Shown: piece by piece, positions 49,790-58,706 of the stretch | Numbering within the stretch: the first letter of the stretch is position 1 | How the letters are laid out: the number at the start of each line of letters is the position of its first letter | DNA from: Chitinophagaceae bacterium | Lineage (GTDB): Bacteria; Bacteroidota; Bacteroidia; Chitinophagales; Chitinophagaceae | Assembly: GCA_016706055.1 (NCBI GenBank) | Contig: JADJKL010000008.1 | Coordinates: 62,001-126,000, forward strand | Direction: 5' to 3' | DNA: 64,000 bases | Program-made: the position numbers and the translations under genes | Notes under the pieces: model-generated | The model's input: only the letters and a program-made list of their open reading frames with translations | Database searches by the model: none | Told to the model about the DNA's origin: nothing

Positions 49790-51262
49790 ATGGCAAATGA
49801 TACAAATAGGTTTCAAGCAATTATATCACATTGTAAAGAATACGGATTTATTTTCCCCAGCAGTGAAATTTATGATGGTCTTCAGGCTGTATATGATTAC
49901 GGTCAGATGGGAGCTGAGCTAAAGAAAAATATCAAAGACTACTGGTGGAAGAGCATGACCCAATTATCTGATGAAAATATTGTAGGGATTGATGCAGCCA
50001 TCTTTATGCACCCTACTACTTGGAAGGCTAGCGGCCATGTTGATAATTTCAACGACCCGATGATTGATAATAAAGACAGTAAGAAAAGATACAGGGTAGA
50101 TCATTTGATTGAGGGGTTTGCTGAGGAGCAATCGGCAACAGGCAATGAGCAATTGGCAAAAGATACTTTGGCTTCGATGGATGCTTTGATTGCAAAGGAT
50201 GATTTTGCGGGGTTGAAAAAACTAATTGAAGACAACAAAATAAAATGTGCTGTAAGCGGCACTTGCAACTGGACAGACATTCGCCAGTTCAACCTGATGT
50301 TCTCAACAGAATTTGGATCAACAGTTTCATCAGATGATGAAGACAATAAAGTTTATCTGCGACCGGAAACGGCACAAGGAATTTTTGTAAACTTTTTGAA
50401 TGTGCAAAAAACAGGTAGAATGAAAATTCCATTTGGTATTGCACAAATTGGAAAGGCTTTCCGTAATGAAATCGTTGCAAGGCAATTCGTTTTCAGAATG
50501 AGAGAATTTGAACAAATGGAAATGCAGTTCTTCATCCGCCCCGGTACACAAAAAGAATGGTATGAAAAATGGAAAGCGACGAGATTAGAATGGCATAAGA
50601 GTCTTGGTATGCCAGCGGAAAAATATAAATTTCATGATCATGTTAAATTGGCTCACTATGCCGATGCAGCTTGCGATATTGAATTTGAATTTCCAATTGG
50701 ATTTAAAGAACTGGAAGGCATTCACTCCAGAACAGATTTTGATCTGAAACAGCACCAGGAATTCAGCAAAAAGAAAATGCAATATTTCGATAATGATGTG
50801 GATCCTGCAACTGGCAAACCATTTGGGAATTATATTCCTTATGTAATTGAAACATCAATTGGTTTGGACAGAATGTTCTTGGCTGTAATGAGTCAAGCAT
50901 ACACGGAAGAAGACTTAAGCACTGAAGAGAAAAAAGATGACCGGGTTGTTTTAAAATTTCCAGCAAAACTTGCTCCAATAAAAATAGCTGTTCTTCCATT
51001 AACTAAAAAAGATGGACTGGCGGAAATAGCTGAAAAAATCATTGCAGATTGTAAATCTCATTTCCGTTGCTTTTACGAAGAAAAAGATTCAATTGGTAAG
51101 CGATATAGAAGAATGGATGCATTAGGAACTCCATTTTGTATAACAGTAGATCATCAGAGTAAAGAAGATAACACCGTTACAATACGTCACAGAGATTCGA
51201 TGGAACAGGAAAGAGTGCCGATAGATAAGTTGAAAGAAATAGTTTTGAATGCTATTGATTAA
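49790..51262 (+). CDS. glyS: Glycyl-tRNA synthetase (dimeric class II type)
   Basis: 490 aa from the ATG at 49790 (a TTG at 49778 is rejected). Class II motif 2 is FRNEIVARQFVFRMREFEQME and motif 3 IETSIGLDRM. YLRPETAQGIFVNF is the signature of the alpha2-type enzyme. A C-terminal anticodon-binding domain starts near LAPIKIAVLPL. Confidence 0.95.
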   Translation: MANDTNRFQAIISHCKEYGFIFPSSEIYDGLQAVYDYGQMGAELKKNIKDYWWKSMTQLSDENIVGIDAAIFMHPTTWKASGHVDNFNDPMIDNKDSKKRYRVDHLIEGFAEEQSATGNEQLAKDTLASMDALIAKDDFAGLKKLIEDNKIKCAVSGTCNWTDIRQFNLMFSTEFGSTVSSDDEDNKVYLRPETAQGIFVNFLNVQKTGRMKIPFGIAQIGKAFRNEIVARQFVFRMREFEQMEMQFFIRPGTQKEWYEKWKATRLEWHKSLGMPAEKYKFHDHVKLAHYADAACDIEFEFPIGFKELEGIHSRTDFDLKQHQEFSKKKMQYFDNDVDPATGKPFGNYIPYVIETSIGLDRMFLAVMSQAYTEEDLSTEEKKDDRVVLKFPAKLAPIKIAVLPLTKKDGLAEIAEKIIADCKSHFRCFYEEKDSIGKRYRRMDALGTPFCITVDHQSKEDNTVTIRHRDSMEQERVPIDKLKEIVLNAID

Positions 51263-51286
51263 TGTATAATGTAAAACGTCTTATAA

Positions 51287-51720
51287 TTAATTGCTTATTA
51301 GGTTAGCTCCATTATCCATTTCGTTTACTAAATGTTGGATTGTTTTGCTTTCAAAAAGTTTGATTATTTGTGCTTTTATTACTTTGTATTTTACATGCAT
51401 TGGGCAGGGCTTTATTTCAGAGCATTTATTCAAGCCTAATACACATTTATCTAATACTTCACTTTCGCCCATTGCAACTAATATAGCCCTTACCGGTAAT
51501 TTTTTTGCTTTTTCTGTAATAAAGAAACCTCCATTTGGACCTCGCACAGAGCTAATAATTTTATTATCCTTAGCAAGCAATTGTAAAATCTTTGCAGTAA
51601 AAGATTTTGGCGAATCAATTGATTTGGCAATTTCTTCAATTCCAAGTTTTTTTCTTCACTGCTGTTTTTGGCAATATGTATTGTTGCCCTTAGGGCATAT
51701 TCAGTAGCTTTTGAAAACAT
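51287..51720 (-). CDS. Rrf2-family regulator with Fe-S cysteines (NsrR-like), one frameshift
   Basis: About 144 residues. The winged helix opens MFSKATEYALRATIHIA, and the wing is SSVRGPNGGFFI. The cluster ligands C-VLGLNK-C-SEIKP-C (C-x6-C-x5-C) resemble NsrR-type NO sensors. The frame breaks at the T7 run 51647-51653 (+ strand); one more base gives KLGIEEIAKSID. It lies at the end of the norCB-pterin synthase gene row, which supports NO sensing. Confidence 0.85.
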
Positions 51721-51758
51721 TGTAATTTTTTGGGAAACTACGAAAATAAAACGCAAAG

Positions 51759-52205
51759 CTATCTATTCTGAAATTTTGTGTGGTCAGCCCATTCAGCATA
51801 CGAATCTTTAGTTTCATATAGTTTCAGCTTAGCAAGTTGCACTTGATTTGATAAGTTCTCACTTATTCTATTTCTTATATACAGGAGAAGGTTCTCTGCC
51901 GTTGGTTCTGCATTCCATATTACAAGGTTGGCTTGTGCCTGAATAGCAGAGTTTTTATTTACATAATCTTTTGATAATACGAGTTTATGGTCAAGCAGTT
52001 GGATGACAGAAGAAAGCACCGCCTGTTTTATCTCTTTAAAATCTATTATAAAACCGGGAGAAGGTAGAAAGTCTATTCCCTTGTTGGATGAGGATACGGT
52101 GACATGTAATTCATACGAATGACCATGTATATCCTTGCAGGCTCCTGAATATCCATAGATAGCATGGGCCATTTCAAAGTGAAATATTTTTGTAAGAGTT
52201 AGCAT
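51759..52205 (-). CDS. 6-pyruvoyl-/6-carboxy-tetrahydropterin synthase family protein
   Basis: 148 aa. Zinc ligands are FHFEMAHA (His) and the pair in DIHGHSYELH. The catalytic cysteine is in CKDIHGH (CxxxHGH), the signature shared by QueD and PTPS. A C-terminal LKLYETKDSYAEW carries the substrate glutamate. Normally it makes the queuosine precursor. Here it sits 25 bp after norB on the same strand, an unusual location, so a pterin role linked to NO metabolism is possible. Confidence 0.87.
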   Translation of the reverse strand: MLTLTKIFHFEMAHAIYGYSGACKDIHGHSYELHVTVSSSNKGIDFLPSPGFIIDFKEIKQAVLSSVIQLLDHKLVLSKDYVNKNSAIQAQANLVIWNAEPTAENLLLYIRNRISENLSNQVQLAKLKLYETKDSYAEWADHTKFQNR

Positions 52206-52230
52206 AAAAGCAGTGGCGATGAGTTAAGTA

Positions 52231-53634
52231 TTATTTGTTTTGGAAAGAAACTGCCGTTTGATGGGAAGTATCAATTTTTTCAGTAGAATTCCTTTTAGAA
52301 TAGCAGAGTAACTGATTTATTACAAGGGGATAGATAATTAATAGAAACCCAACCATCATGATTACTCCTGCTATAAAAAACACTATGAAATATGGCTTCA
52401 ATGTTAGCATCATGCTGCTAAAAGGTATCTGCGAACTGCTTAGCTGCCATTTCGCTTTTATTACTCCTGCACAAATTAAACTAATCCAGAAGAGTAGTAA
52501 TGATCCATTTGCAATCCAGTAACCAGTATTGAATCTTTTTTTATAAGGTTTAAAGTTTCGACAAGTATCTTTAAGAATGTCAAATGCAATAGCCAGTAAC
52601 AGGAAACTATTGATACCGATGGTAGCACCCATTGTATGTGCCACTGTAATATGTGTGCCATGTGTATATACATTTATTGCAGGTATTGACATGGCAATTG
52701 CCAGCACTAATGTTAGAAATATCCATATATCAGCAGCCATCAGAAAGCGATAAGATGTTTGATGGAAATTCTTTTTTGCAGTTGTAAGCGAATCTTTCCA
52801 TAAATAAATAATCCTTCCCAATATAAAAAGCTCTGTCATGCTAACAGCGTAACTAATATGCTTTACAAAGCCATGTGTTGGTAATGTATAGATATGATGT
52901 CCCCAGTTAAACATAAGATTGAAGAGACCGGTAAAATATAGTAAAAATGCTATGCGGGAGTGACTGTAAGTTTTAGTATTACTGATTTTATCCATTAGGA
53001 AAATACTACTACCATAAATCAACATATTCCAGGAGCCAACCATGGAGCCATATGATTTCCATTGAATGGTCATATCGTTTACAACGTTATTTCTGAAATA
53101 GGGGAATAACCACAGGTACGATTCTAAAAATGTAAAAAGGAAAAAAATAACTCCTGTTAACCACATCCAAATATAGACGGGTTGGTTTTTTAATGTTCCA
53201 ATTGACTTAACTACATTAATTAAAAATAAAATCCAGGCGATAATAATTGGCAAAGCAAGAATAGGATGGAATTCCCAATACTCCCTGCCACCGAACTTCC
53301 CCAATATATAGGAACAAAGTATGATGAAGATTGATATGATAAATATTATGAACTGAGCTTTAATGAGTTTGTTGGAATAGAGTTTTTTGCCAGTGTGTTG
53401 TTGTATATAGGTAGACACACTGCCGATGGCCGAAAGGATAATCCAAAATACAACAGAAGATACATGTAATGGTCTTACTCTTTCGAATGAGAGTTGTCTT
53501 TTTAGAAAGCCGGGTAAAATATATTGTAGCCCTCCTGTGATACCCCAAATCATTCCAGTAGCCAATAAAAAAAGCCCGGCTATTATGAAAAGTTTAGGTG
53601 TCGATAGTTCTTTATTGTTCGATCGTACCATCAT
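52231..53634 (-). CDS. norB: Nitric oxide reductase large subunit (cNOR/cbb3-like, haem-copper oxidase family)
   Basis: 467 aa, about 12 transmembrane helices. Haem ligands are in FERVRPLHVSSVVFW and HITVAHTMGATIG, and the FeB pair is in NWGHHIYTLPTHG. No tyrosine-crosslink pattern for O2 reductases was recognised. The start overlaps norC by 23 bp. With NorC it reduces 2 NO to N2O at the periplasmic side. Confidence 0.88.
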   Translation of the reverse strand: MMVRSNNKELSTPKLFIIAGLFLLATGMIWGITGGLQYILPGFLKRQLSFERVRPLHVSSVVFWIILSAIGSVSTYIQQHTGKKLYSNKLIKAQFIIFIISIFIILCSYILGKFGGREYWEFHPILALPIIIAWILFLINVVKSIGTLKNQPVYIWMWLTGVIFFLFTFLESYLWLFPYFRNNVVNDMTIQWKSYGSMVGSWNMLIYGSSIFLMDKISNTKTYSHSRIAFLLYFTGLFNLMFNWGHHIYTLPTHGFVKHISYAVSMTELFILGRIIYLWKDSLTTAKKNFHQTSYRFLMAADIWIFLTLVLAIAMSIPAINVYTHGTHITVAHTMGATIGINSFLLLAIAFDILKDTCRNFKPYKKRFNTGYWIANGSLLLFWISLICAGVIKAKWQLSSSQIPFSSMMLTLKPYFIVFFIAGVIMMVGFLLIIYPLVINQLLCYSKRNSTEKIDTSHQTAVSFQNK

Positions 53635-54013
53635 AGTTTTTTGTAAATGTTCTTGGATCTGCTGAACCTGTTTTGTCTATACTTTTCAAATATGCAATGA
53701 GTGCTGTAATTTCATTTTGAGCTAAATTAAAATTTGGCATCGTTTCAGTTCCATCCTTTAGAAAAGCGGAAATATATGCAGGTCCTTTTTTCGAAAAGGC
53801 ATTAGTTAGGTCTGGCCCTAAGTAACCTCCCAGTCCATATACCTGATGACAGGCATTGCAATTATATTGTTGCCAAAGAATCTTACCATGAATGCTTTCC
53901 TCCGAAATAGCTGAGTTTTTAAACGGCAGCGATTTATATATAAAACCGGAATAGGCGAGAAATGATACGAGTAGGAGACTGATAATGTATAACTTATTTT
54001 TTTCTGGAAGCAT
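53612..54013 (-). CDS. norC: Nitric oxide reductase cytochrome c subunit
   Basis: 133 aa. An N-terminal membrane anchor (8-27) is followed by one haem c site, QQYNCNACHQVYGLGGYLGP, whose context GLGGYLGPDLTN is typical of NorC. The axial methionine is in GTETMPNFNL. It donates electrons to NorB, whose gene it overlaps. Confidence 0.9.
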   Translation of the reverse strand: MLPEKNKLYIISLLLVSFLAYSGFIYKSLPFKNSAISEESIHGKILWQQYNCNACHQVYGLGGYLGPDLTNAFSKKGPAYISAFLKDGTETMPNFNLAQNEITALIAYLKSIDKTGSADPRTFTKNYDGTIEQ

Positions 54014-54026
54014 ATTATTATAGGTA

Positions 54027-54058
54027 AATAAATAAAGACAAAAATATCTTTATTTATT
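54027..54058. promoter_or_regulatory. Palindromic operator upstream of norC
   Basis: 12-bp perfect arms AATAAATAAAGA / TCTTTATTTATT around an 8-bp spacer, 14 bp before the norC start. The inner arrangement AAAG-N10-CTTT is the same as in the palindrome before ric (55443-55468), suggesting one regulator for both. Confidence 0.6.
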
Positions 54059-54349
54059 ATATTTGCCAACAATTATTTGTTTTTTGTTAATGGATTTACT
54101 GTTTGATTTATTCCCGAACCTGACTACACCAACGATTGGCTGTTTCATATTTGGTAGTTACGGTCATAAAATAGCAGCAGTAGATGGCTTATAACTATTA
54201 TTCATAGTTTAAATATTTTTTATAATTTAATCGCATTAAGTTGAAAAAATTACAATTTATCTATCTTAAAATTAGAATCCACACTGCCTGGCGAGTGCAG
54301 TAAATATTGGGTACAATAAGACAGTTTTTTATAGCTAAATATTTCTCCT
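54059..54349. other. Intergenic gap between norC and the DGC gene
   Basis: The gap between these divergent genes is 336 bp in all and AT-rich. Besides the norC operator it holds a 34-codon ORF (54090-54194) with no recognisable similarity and a weak hairpin near 54288-54302. No RNA gene was recognised. Confidence 0.5.
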
Positions 54350-54715
54350 ATGTTAAAACTAGAAAGTAGGGAAACGCCTATTGTGTATTCTTGCTCCGGA
54401 TGCTCAAGTGCAGCCCAGATGGCCAATTATATTGCTGTTCAGCTAGATCGAAATGGAATCGGTGAAATGTCGTGTATCGCAGGTGTAGGTGGAAATGTAA
54501 AAAAGTTGGTTAAGACTGCTAAATCTGGAAGACCAATAGTAGTTATTGATGGCTGTCCTTTGGCATGTAGTAAGGCTTGTTTAGGTAATCATTTAATTGC
54601 ACCAGCTATTCATTTTGATTTGTCAGCATTAGGAGTTAAGAAGGATCTGCATGTTGATTTTGATATAGCTCAAGCTAAGACAATTTTAAAAATGGTAGAA
54701 AAAGAAATTCTTTAA
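54350..54715 (+). CDS. DGC-domain putative zinc-binding protein
   Basis: 121 aa. The CxxC at VYSCSGCSSAAQ and the DGC motif in VVIDGCPLACSKACL identify the DGC family (PF08859), which recurs in denitrification and NO-response loci. Cysteines at about 15, 18, 67, 71 and 75 probably bind zinc or a cluster. Monocistronic or first of a decayed operon; the next intact gene in the same direction is ric. Confidence 0.85.
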   Translation: MLKLESRETPIVYSCSGCSSAAQMANYIAVQLDRNGIGEMSCIAGVGGNVKKLVKTAKSGRPIVVIDGCPLACSKACLGNHLIAPAIHFDLSALGVKKDLHVDFDIAQAKTILKMVEKEIL

Positions 54716-54742
54716 AAAAAGAAGCTAGTTATTTTTTACATA

Positions 54743-55276
54743 ATGAAAATGAAGAAAGCACTATATAAAATTCCTTCGGACTCTCTCATTTTTAAGACAG
54801 AGGTGGTTTGTCCGAATGATACTAACCCAATGGGTATTTTAAAGGGTGGTAGATTAGTAGAATGGATGGACATAGCTGCAGCTGTGTCTGCACAAACGCA
54901 TGCTGAAAAGATATGTGATAATGGTGAATTCACAAGCATTTCTAGAACAACTAATACAAAGAGAATTACATTACCTTTATTATGATAAATATACAATCAA
55001 ATGTGCTGATGATTATCATTTTGTTCATGACAATCGTCCTGCCTGGCATTACACAGAAATATCTAGTGATGTTTTAAAAAATAAGGATTTCTATATCAAG
55101 AAAAAAAATTAGTCTTTGATGGCATACATTATCTGCACATATTTTTCTGGCTAATGACGAAGAGTTATAATAAGCTAGCGAAGAACTTTATTAATCTCGA
55201 CAATATGGTTTCTTCTGAAGAAGAGTTTATTGCATTAATGAAAAAACGTACAAAAAAAATGAGATTCGACGTATAA
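54743..55276 (+). pseudogene. Hybrid remnant: truncated acyl-CoA thioesterase joined to a truncated fatty-acid desaturase
   Basis: The first about 60 residues read as a hotdog acyl-CoA thioesterase start (VCPNDTNPMGILKGGRLVEW, MDIAAAVSAQTHAEKI). Homology is then lost. From about 54981, and after a frame change at the A8 run near 55101-55109, the sequence reads as the last 90 residues of a desaturase: YHFVHDNRPAWHYTE, VFDGIHYLHIF, LMKKRTKKM. It matches the intact gene at 9376-10422 closely in order. The third His box HxxHH has become HFVHD. Both genes are incomplete, so this is a deletion-fusion scar. Confidence 0.8.
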
Positions 55277-55442
55277 ACAGTCTGTTCTGCTTTCTACTTC
55301 TATCCTGAATTTATTTAGGGATTTATCCTTTTTTACTATAATTCGTTGATTTTAAGTTTCCTTGATACATGTGGGAACCAATTAATCGTCTCTAGGCATA
55401 AGGTATCTGTCATTTTGTAAGCTAATTGTCATATTCTGTTCA

Positions 55443-55468
55443 AATAAAAGTATTTAAATACTTTTATT
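55443..55468. promoter_or_regulatory. 26-bp perfect palindrome upstream of ric
   Basis: Arms AATAAAAGTATTT and its exact reverse complement with no spacer. The core AAGTATTTAAATACTT resembles the NsrR consensus of other phyla (ATTT/AAAT halves). It ends 13 bp before a TATCTTTG -7 element, so a bound dimer would block the -33 region. Confidence 0.7.
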
Positions 55469-55481
55469 ATAAATTGATTCT

Positions 55482-55489
55482 TATCTTTG
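55482..55489 (+). promoter_or_regulatory. -7 promoter element for ric
   Basis: TATCTTTG, a textbook TAnnTTTG box, 29 bp before the ric ATG and directly downstream of the 26-bp palindrome. Confidence 0.6.
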
Positions 55490-55518
55490 CTGTATCATTA
55501 AAAATAAAAATATAGTAT

Positions 55519-56481
55519 ATGCAAACGACAACAGCTGAAAATATCCTCAATGTTACATTGCTTGAGCCAAGACAAAAACACCCTACAATCTTTGTTCGCT
55601 TTGATGAATTGAATGAAGGCGAAAGCCTGACTATACATAATGATCATGACCCAAAGCCTTTATATTATCAATTATTAGGTGAAAGAGGAAACATTTTTAT
55701 ATGGGAATATCAGGAACAAGGACCAGAATGGTGGATCGTAAATATTACAAAACGGGTAACAGGTGAAAATGAAGAAACCATGGGAGAAATTGCAACAAAA
55801 GATCTTCGTAAGGCGCAAGTTTTCAAAAAATATGGATTAGATTTTTGTTGCGGTGGTAAGAAGACTGTGAAAGAAGCCTGTGCAGAAAAGGGCTTGGATG
55901 TAACTAAGGTTGAGCAGGAATTACAAGCGGCTGATAAAATGTTGGCATCCCGTCCAATACCTTATAGTGACTGGAGTCTTGATTTTTTGGCTGACTATAT
56001 CGTAAACACCCATCATAGTTATGTCAGCAAAACTTTACCTGATTTACTTGCTTATTCCGAAAAGGTTAAGAATGTGCATGGTAACCAGCACCCTGAATTA
56101 TTACGCATCAATCAATTGGTGAATGATGTAAATACTGAATTAACCGCACATATGGTGAAAGAAGAAAAAGTGTTGTTCCCTTACATAAAAGCGTTAGTGG
56201 CTGCACAAGCAAATGTTCAACCACTAGAAGCAACACATTTTGGTACAGTACAGAATCCTATCAATATGATGGAGATGGAACATGAAATGGTAGGTAAAGC
56301 CATGGAAGAAATTAGAGAGTTAACTCAAAACTATTTACTACCAGCAGATGGTTGCGCAAGTTATAGTTTGTTATACAAGATGCTTGATGAGTTTGAAGAT
56401 GATTTGCATTTACACATTCACCTTGAAAATAACATCCTGTTTCCAAAAGCACTGGAAATGGAAAAACAAATGGAAAAATGA
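55519..56481 (+). CDS. ric: Iron-sulfur cluster repair di-iron protein with N-terminal DUF2249
   Basis: 320 aa, longer than the usual about 220-240 of YtfE/ScdA. Residues 1-85 are a DUF2249 domain (IFVRFDELNEGESLTIHNDH). Residues 90-145 are the ScdA_N domain (VFKKYGLDFCCGGKKTVKEAC). The rest is a hemerythrin-like four-helix bundle with H at HHSYVSKTLP, AHMVKEEKVLFPY, EHEMVGKAMEE and LHIHLENNILFP. It repairs Fe-S clusters damaged by NO or peroxide. Overlaps the next gene by 4 bp. Confidence 0.92.
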   Translation: MQTTTAENILNVTLLEPRQKHPTIFVRFDELNEGESLTIHNDHDPKPLYYQLLGERGNIFIWEYQEQGPEWWIVNITKRVTGENEETMGEIATKDLRKAQVFKKYGLDFCCGGKKTVKEACAEKGLDVTKVEQELQAADKMLASRPIPYSDWSLDFLADYIVNTHHSYVSKTLPDLLAYSEKVKNVHGNQHPELLRINQLVNDVNTELTAHMVKEEKVLFPYIKALVAAQANVQPLEATHFGTVQNPINMMEMEHEMVGKAMEEIRELTQNYLLPADGCASYSLLYKMLDEFEDDLHLHIHLENNILFPKALEMEKQMEK

Positions 56482-56966
56482 AAAACCAAGCTCCCATAAA
56501 AAGACATCCGGCCATTGTCTCATTTTCCAAAGACCATCATTTTGGATTGTTGTTGGTTTGGAAAATAAGGCAAGGCCTTGGCAAGTCAGTGGATCCTGTA
56601 CGTATTAGCAATTATGTTTCCTTCTATTTTAAAGAAGACCTTGAAAAGCATTTTGACGAAGAAGAGCAATTACTTTTTTGTGAGTTACCTGTAAATGATG
56701 TTTTGAGGAAACAGGCGGAAACAGATCATCAGGAGATATTAAAACTCGTAAAAGCTGTTACAGAAAAAAAAGATGATACCGTATTGCTTAATCAACTAGC
56801 TGACTTGCTGGAAAATCATATTCGTTTTGAAGAAAGAGAACTCTTTAATCATTTGCAAAATATAATTAATGCAGACACTTTGGAAAAAATCGCAAAACGA
56901 TTCCCTTCTGGTAGTAAGGACATTGATGAGAAATGGAATGATGTTTTCTGGGAAATAAAAAGGTAA
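56478..56966 (+). CDS. Hemerythrin-domain protein
   Basis: 162 aa. Iron-binding pattern: HHFGLLLVWK, HFDEEEQLLF, DHQEILKLV and NHIRFEERELFNHL. The N-terminal RHPAIVSFSKDHH resembles hemerythrin proteins that accompany Ric and NOR. Probably a cytoplasmic di-iron NO/O2-binding protein. Start overlaps the ric stop as ATGA. Confidence 0.87.
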   Translation: MKNQAPIKRHPAIVSFSKDHHFGLLLVWKIRQGLGKSVDPVRISNYVSFYFKEDLEKHFDEEEQLLFCELPVNDVLRKQAETDHQEILKLVKAVTEKKDDTVLLNQLADLLENHIRFEERELFNHLQNIINADTLEKIAKRFPSGSKDIDEKWNDVFWEIKR

Positions 56967-56970
56967 GAAT

Positions 56971-58305
56971 ATGGAAATTCCGAATAAATATGACCATCAA
57001 AAAAGAGTAGTAATAGTAGGGGCAGGATTTGCCGGGTTAACATTAGCAAAAAAACTTTCCGCAAAATATTTTCAGATAGTACTGCTAGATAAAAACAATT
57101 ATCACCAGTTTCAACCTTTATTATATCAGGTAGCTACCAGTGGTTTAGAACCGAGTAGCATTAGTTTTCCTTTGCGTAAAATATTTCAAAAGAAACGGAA
57201 TGTTATAATCCGCCTTACTAAGGTAACTGATATTACTCCCCATAAAAAGATAGTACATACTGAGATTGGCAATGTTGAATATGATTATTTGATATTGGCA
57301 CAAGGCGCAACAACTAATTATTATAATAATGACAGTTTGAATAATAACGCCTATTCAATGAAATCTGTTTCAGAAGCTTTATTGTTGCGTAATAACTTAT
57401 TGCAAAACTATGAACTGGCTCTAAACCATATGGACAGGACGGAACGAGATTCTTTATTAAACGTAGTAATCGTTGGCGGTGGGCCAACTGGAGTAGAACT
57501 AGCGGGGGCTATTGCGGAAATGAAAAAGAAGATTCTTCCAAAAGATTATGCTGAATTGAATTTCCGTAATATGCATATTTATTTACTGGAAGCAGCACCA
57601 CATCTTTTAAACGGTATGAGCAATAAATCCGGCGAGACAGTAGTGACATACCTAAAACGTTTGGGAGTAGAAGTTCAAACAAATACAGCAGTGAAAGATT
57701 ATGATGGAAAAACCGTTTTACTTAGTAACGGAAAAACGATAAGCAGTCGCAACCTTATCTGGGCAGCGGGGGTTAAAGGAGTTTCGATTCCAGGGATACC
57801 TACAAATTCGGTGGCTACTAATAATAGGTTGATTGTTGATCACTATAATAAAGTTTCAGGGTTGCAGGATGTTTATGCTATTGGAGATATTGCATTTATG
57901 AAAGATGAAAAATATGTAAAAGGACATCCACAAGTGGCCCAGGTAGCAATACAACAGGCGAAACTACTTGCAAAGAATTTACTACGTAAAGAAACCGGGA
58001 AGTCACTTAATAGGTTTTCATATAATGATAAAGGAAGTATGGCGACTGTTGGTCGGAACTTGGCCGTTGCCGAAATTGGTAAACTAAAGTTGAAAGGATT
58101 TTTTGCCTGGGTCGTCTGGATGTTGGTTCATCTAATGTCGATTATTGGAATAAAAAATCGCTTATTTATTCTTATTAATTGGATATGGCAATATATAACT
58201 TACGATCAGTCATTACGCTTAATTATTAAACCGAATTTTGAAAAAAGAACTAATGAAAAGGATATTACTAATACTATTGATCACAAATCTTTTGCTAGCC
58301 TGTAA
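56971..58305 (+). CDS. Type II NADH dehydrogenase-like FAD oxidoreductase
   Basis: 444 aa. FAD motif VVIVGAGFAGLTLAKKLSAK, NAD motif NVVIVGGGPTGVELAGAIAEM and the second FAD segment DVYAIGDIAF. The C-terminal hydrophobic region WVVWMLVHLMSIIGIKNR anchors it to the membrane. It can reduce quinone from NADH without proton pumping. Within this operon it may supply electrons to NOR or reduce the di-iron proteins. Confidence 0.9.
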   Translation: MEIPNKYDHQKRVVIVGAGFAGLTLAKKLSAKYFQIVLLDKNNYHQFQPLLYQVATSGLEPSSISFPLRKIFQKKRNVIIRLTKVTDITPHKKIVHTEIGNVEYDYLILAQGATTNYYNNDSLNNNAYSMKSVSEALLLRNNLLQNYELALNHMDRTERDSLLNVVIVGGGPTGVELAGAIAEMKKKILPKDYAELNFRNMHIYLLEAAPHLLNGMSNKSGETVVTYLKRLGVEVQTNTAVKDYDGKTVLLSNGKTISSRNLIWAAGVKGVSIPGIPTNSVATNNRLIVDHYNKVSGLQDVYAIGDIAFMKDEKYVKGHPQVAQVAIQQAKLLAKNLLRKETGKSLNRFSYNDKGSMATVGRNLAVAEIGKLKLKGFFAWVVWMLVHLMSIIGIKNRLFILINWIWQYITYDQSLRLIIKPNFEKRTNEKDITNTIDHKSFASL

Positions 58306-58706
58306 TGCTGAAAGTGATAATGAACACAAAATGGTAACTGATTCCGTTGTTCATGAGCATACAGAAGCTGCATCAGTACTTGTTCTAAACAATGGAAATA
58401 AATGGAAGGCGGATTCGGTAACGGTAACTAATGCTGAAGCACTTCAAGCCACAATTGCTCCCAGCAAATCCAGAAAGCTTGGAAGATTATAGGAAGACAT
58501 CGGCTGATATAAATGAAGGGTTGAATAAAATGATTAAGCAATGCACAATGAAAGGTGCAGATCATGAGGCACTGCATTTATGGTTGGAACCATTGATGAA
58601 AAAGGTAAAAGAATTGGGTGAATCTTCTACAGTTGAAAAAGCCGCACCTATTTTACATGAACTCGAAACACAGGCCAACTTGTTTCCACAATATTTTGAA
58701 AAATGA
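58253..58706 (+). CDS. Hypothetical lipoprotein, one frameshift
   Basis: About 150 residues. The lipobox is NLLLACNAES. The first part (to 58492) ends in a different frame from the second (58431-58706), which reads as a helical bundle with CTMKGADHEALHLWLEP. One extra base lies between about 58431 and 58484. Its start overlaps the NADH dehydrogenase gene by about 50 bp and its stop overlaps the next start by 4 bp. The His/Met/Cys content could bind a metal. Confidence 0.72.

Noticed and set aside
53818..54072. Minus-strand ORF of 84 codons overlapping norC
   Set aside because: It is out of frame with the convincing NorC sequence and has no recognisable content.
54090..54194. A 34-codon plus-strand ORF starting MDLLFDLFPN between norC and the DGC gene
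   Set aside because: Short, no signal peptide or family similarity that I can see, and located in a regulatory gap; I treat it as chance.
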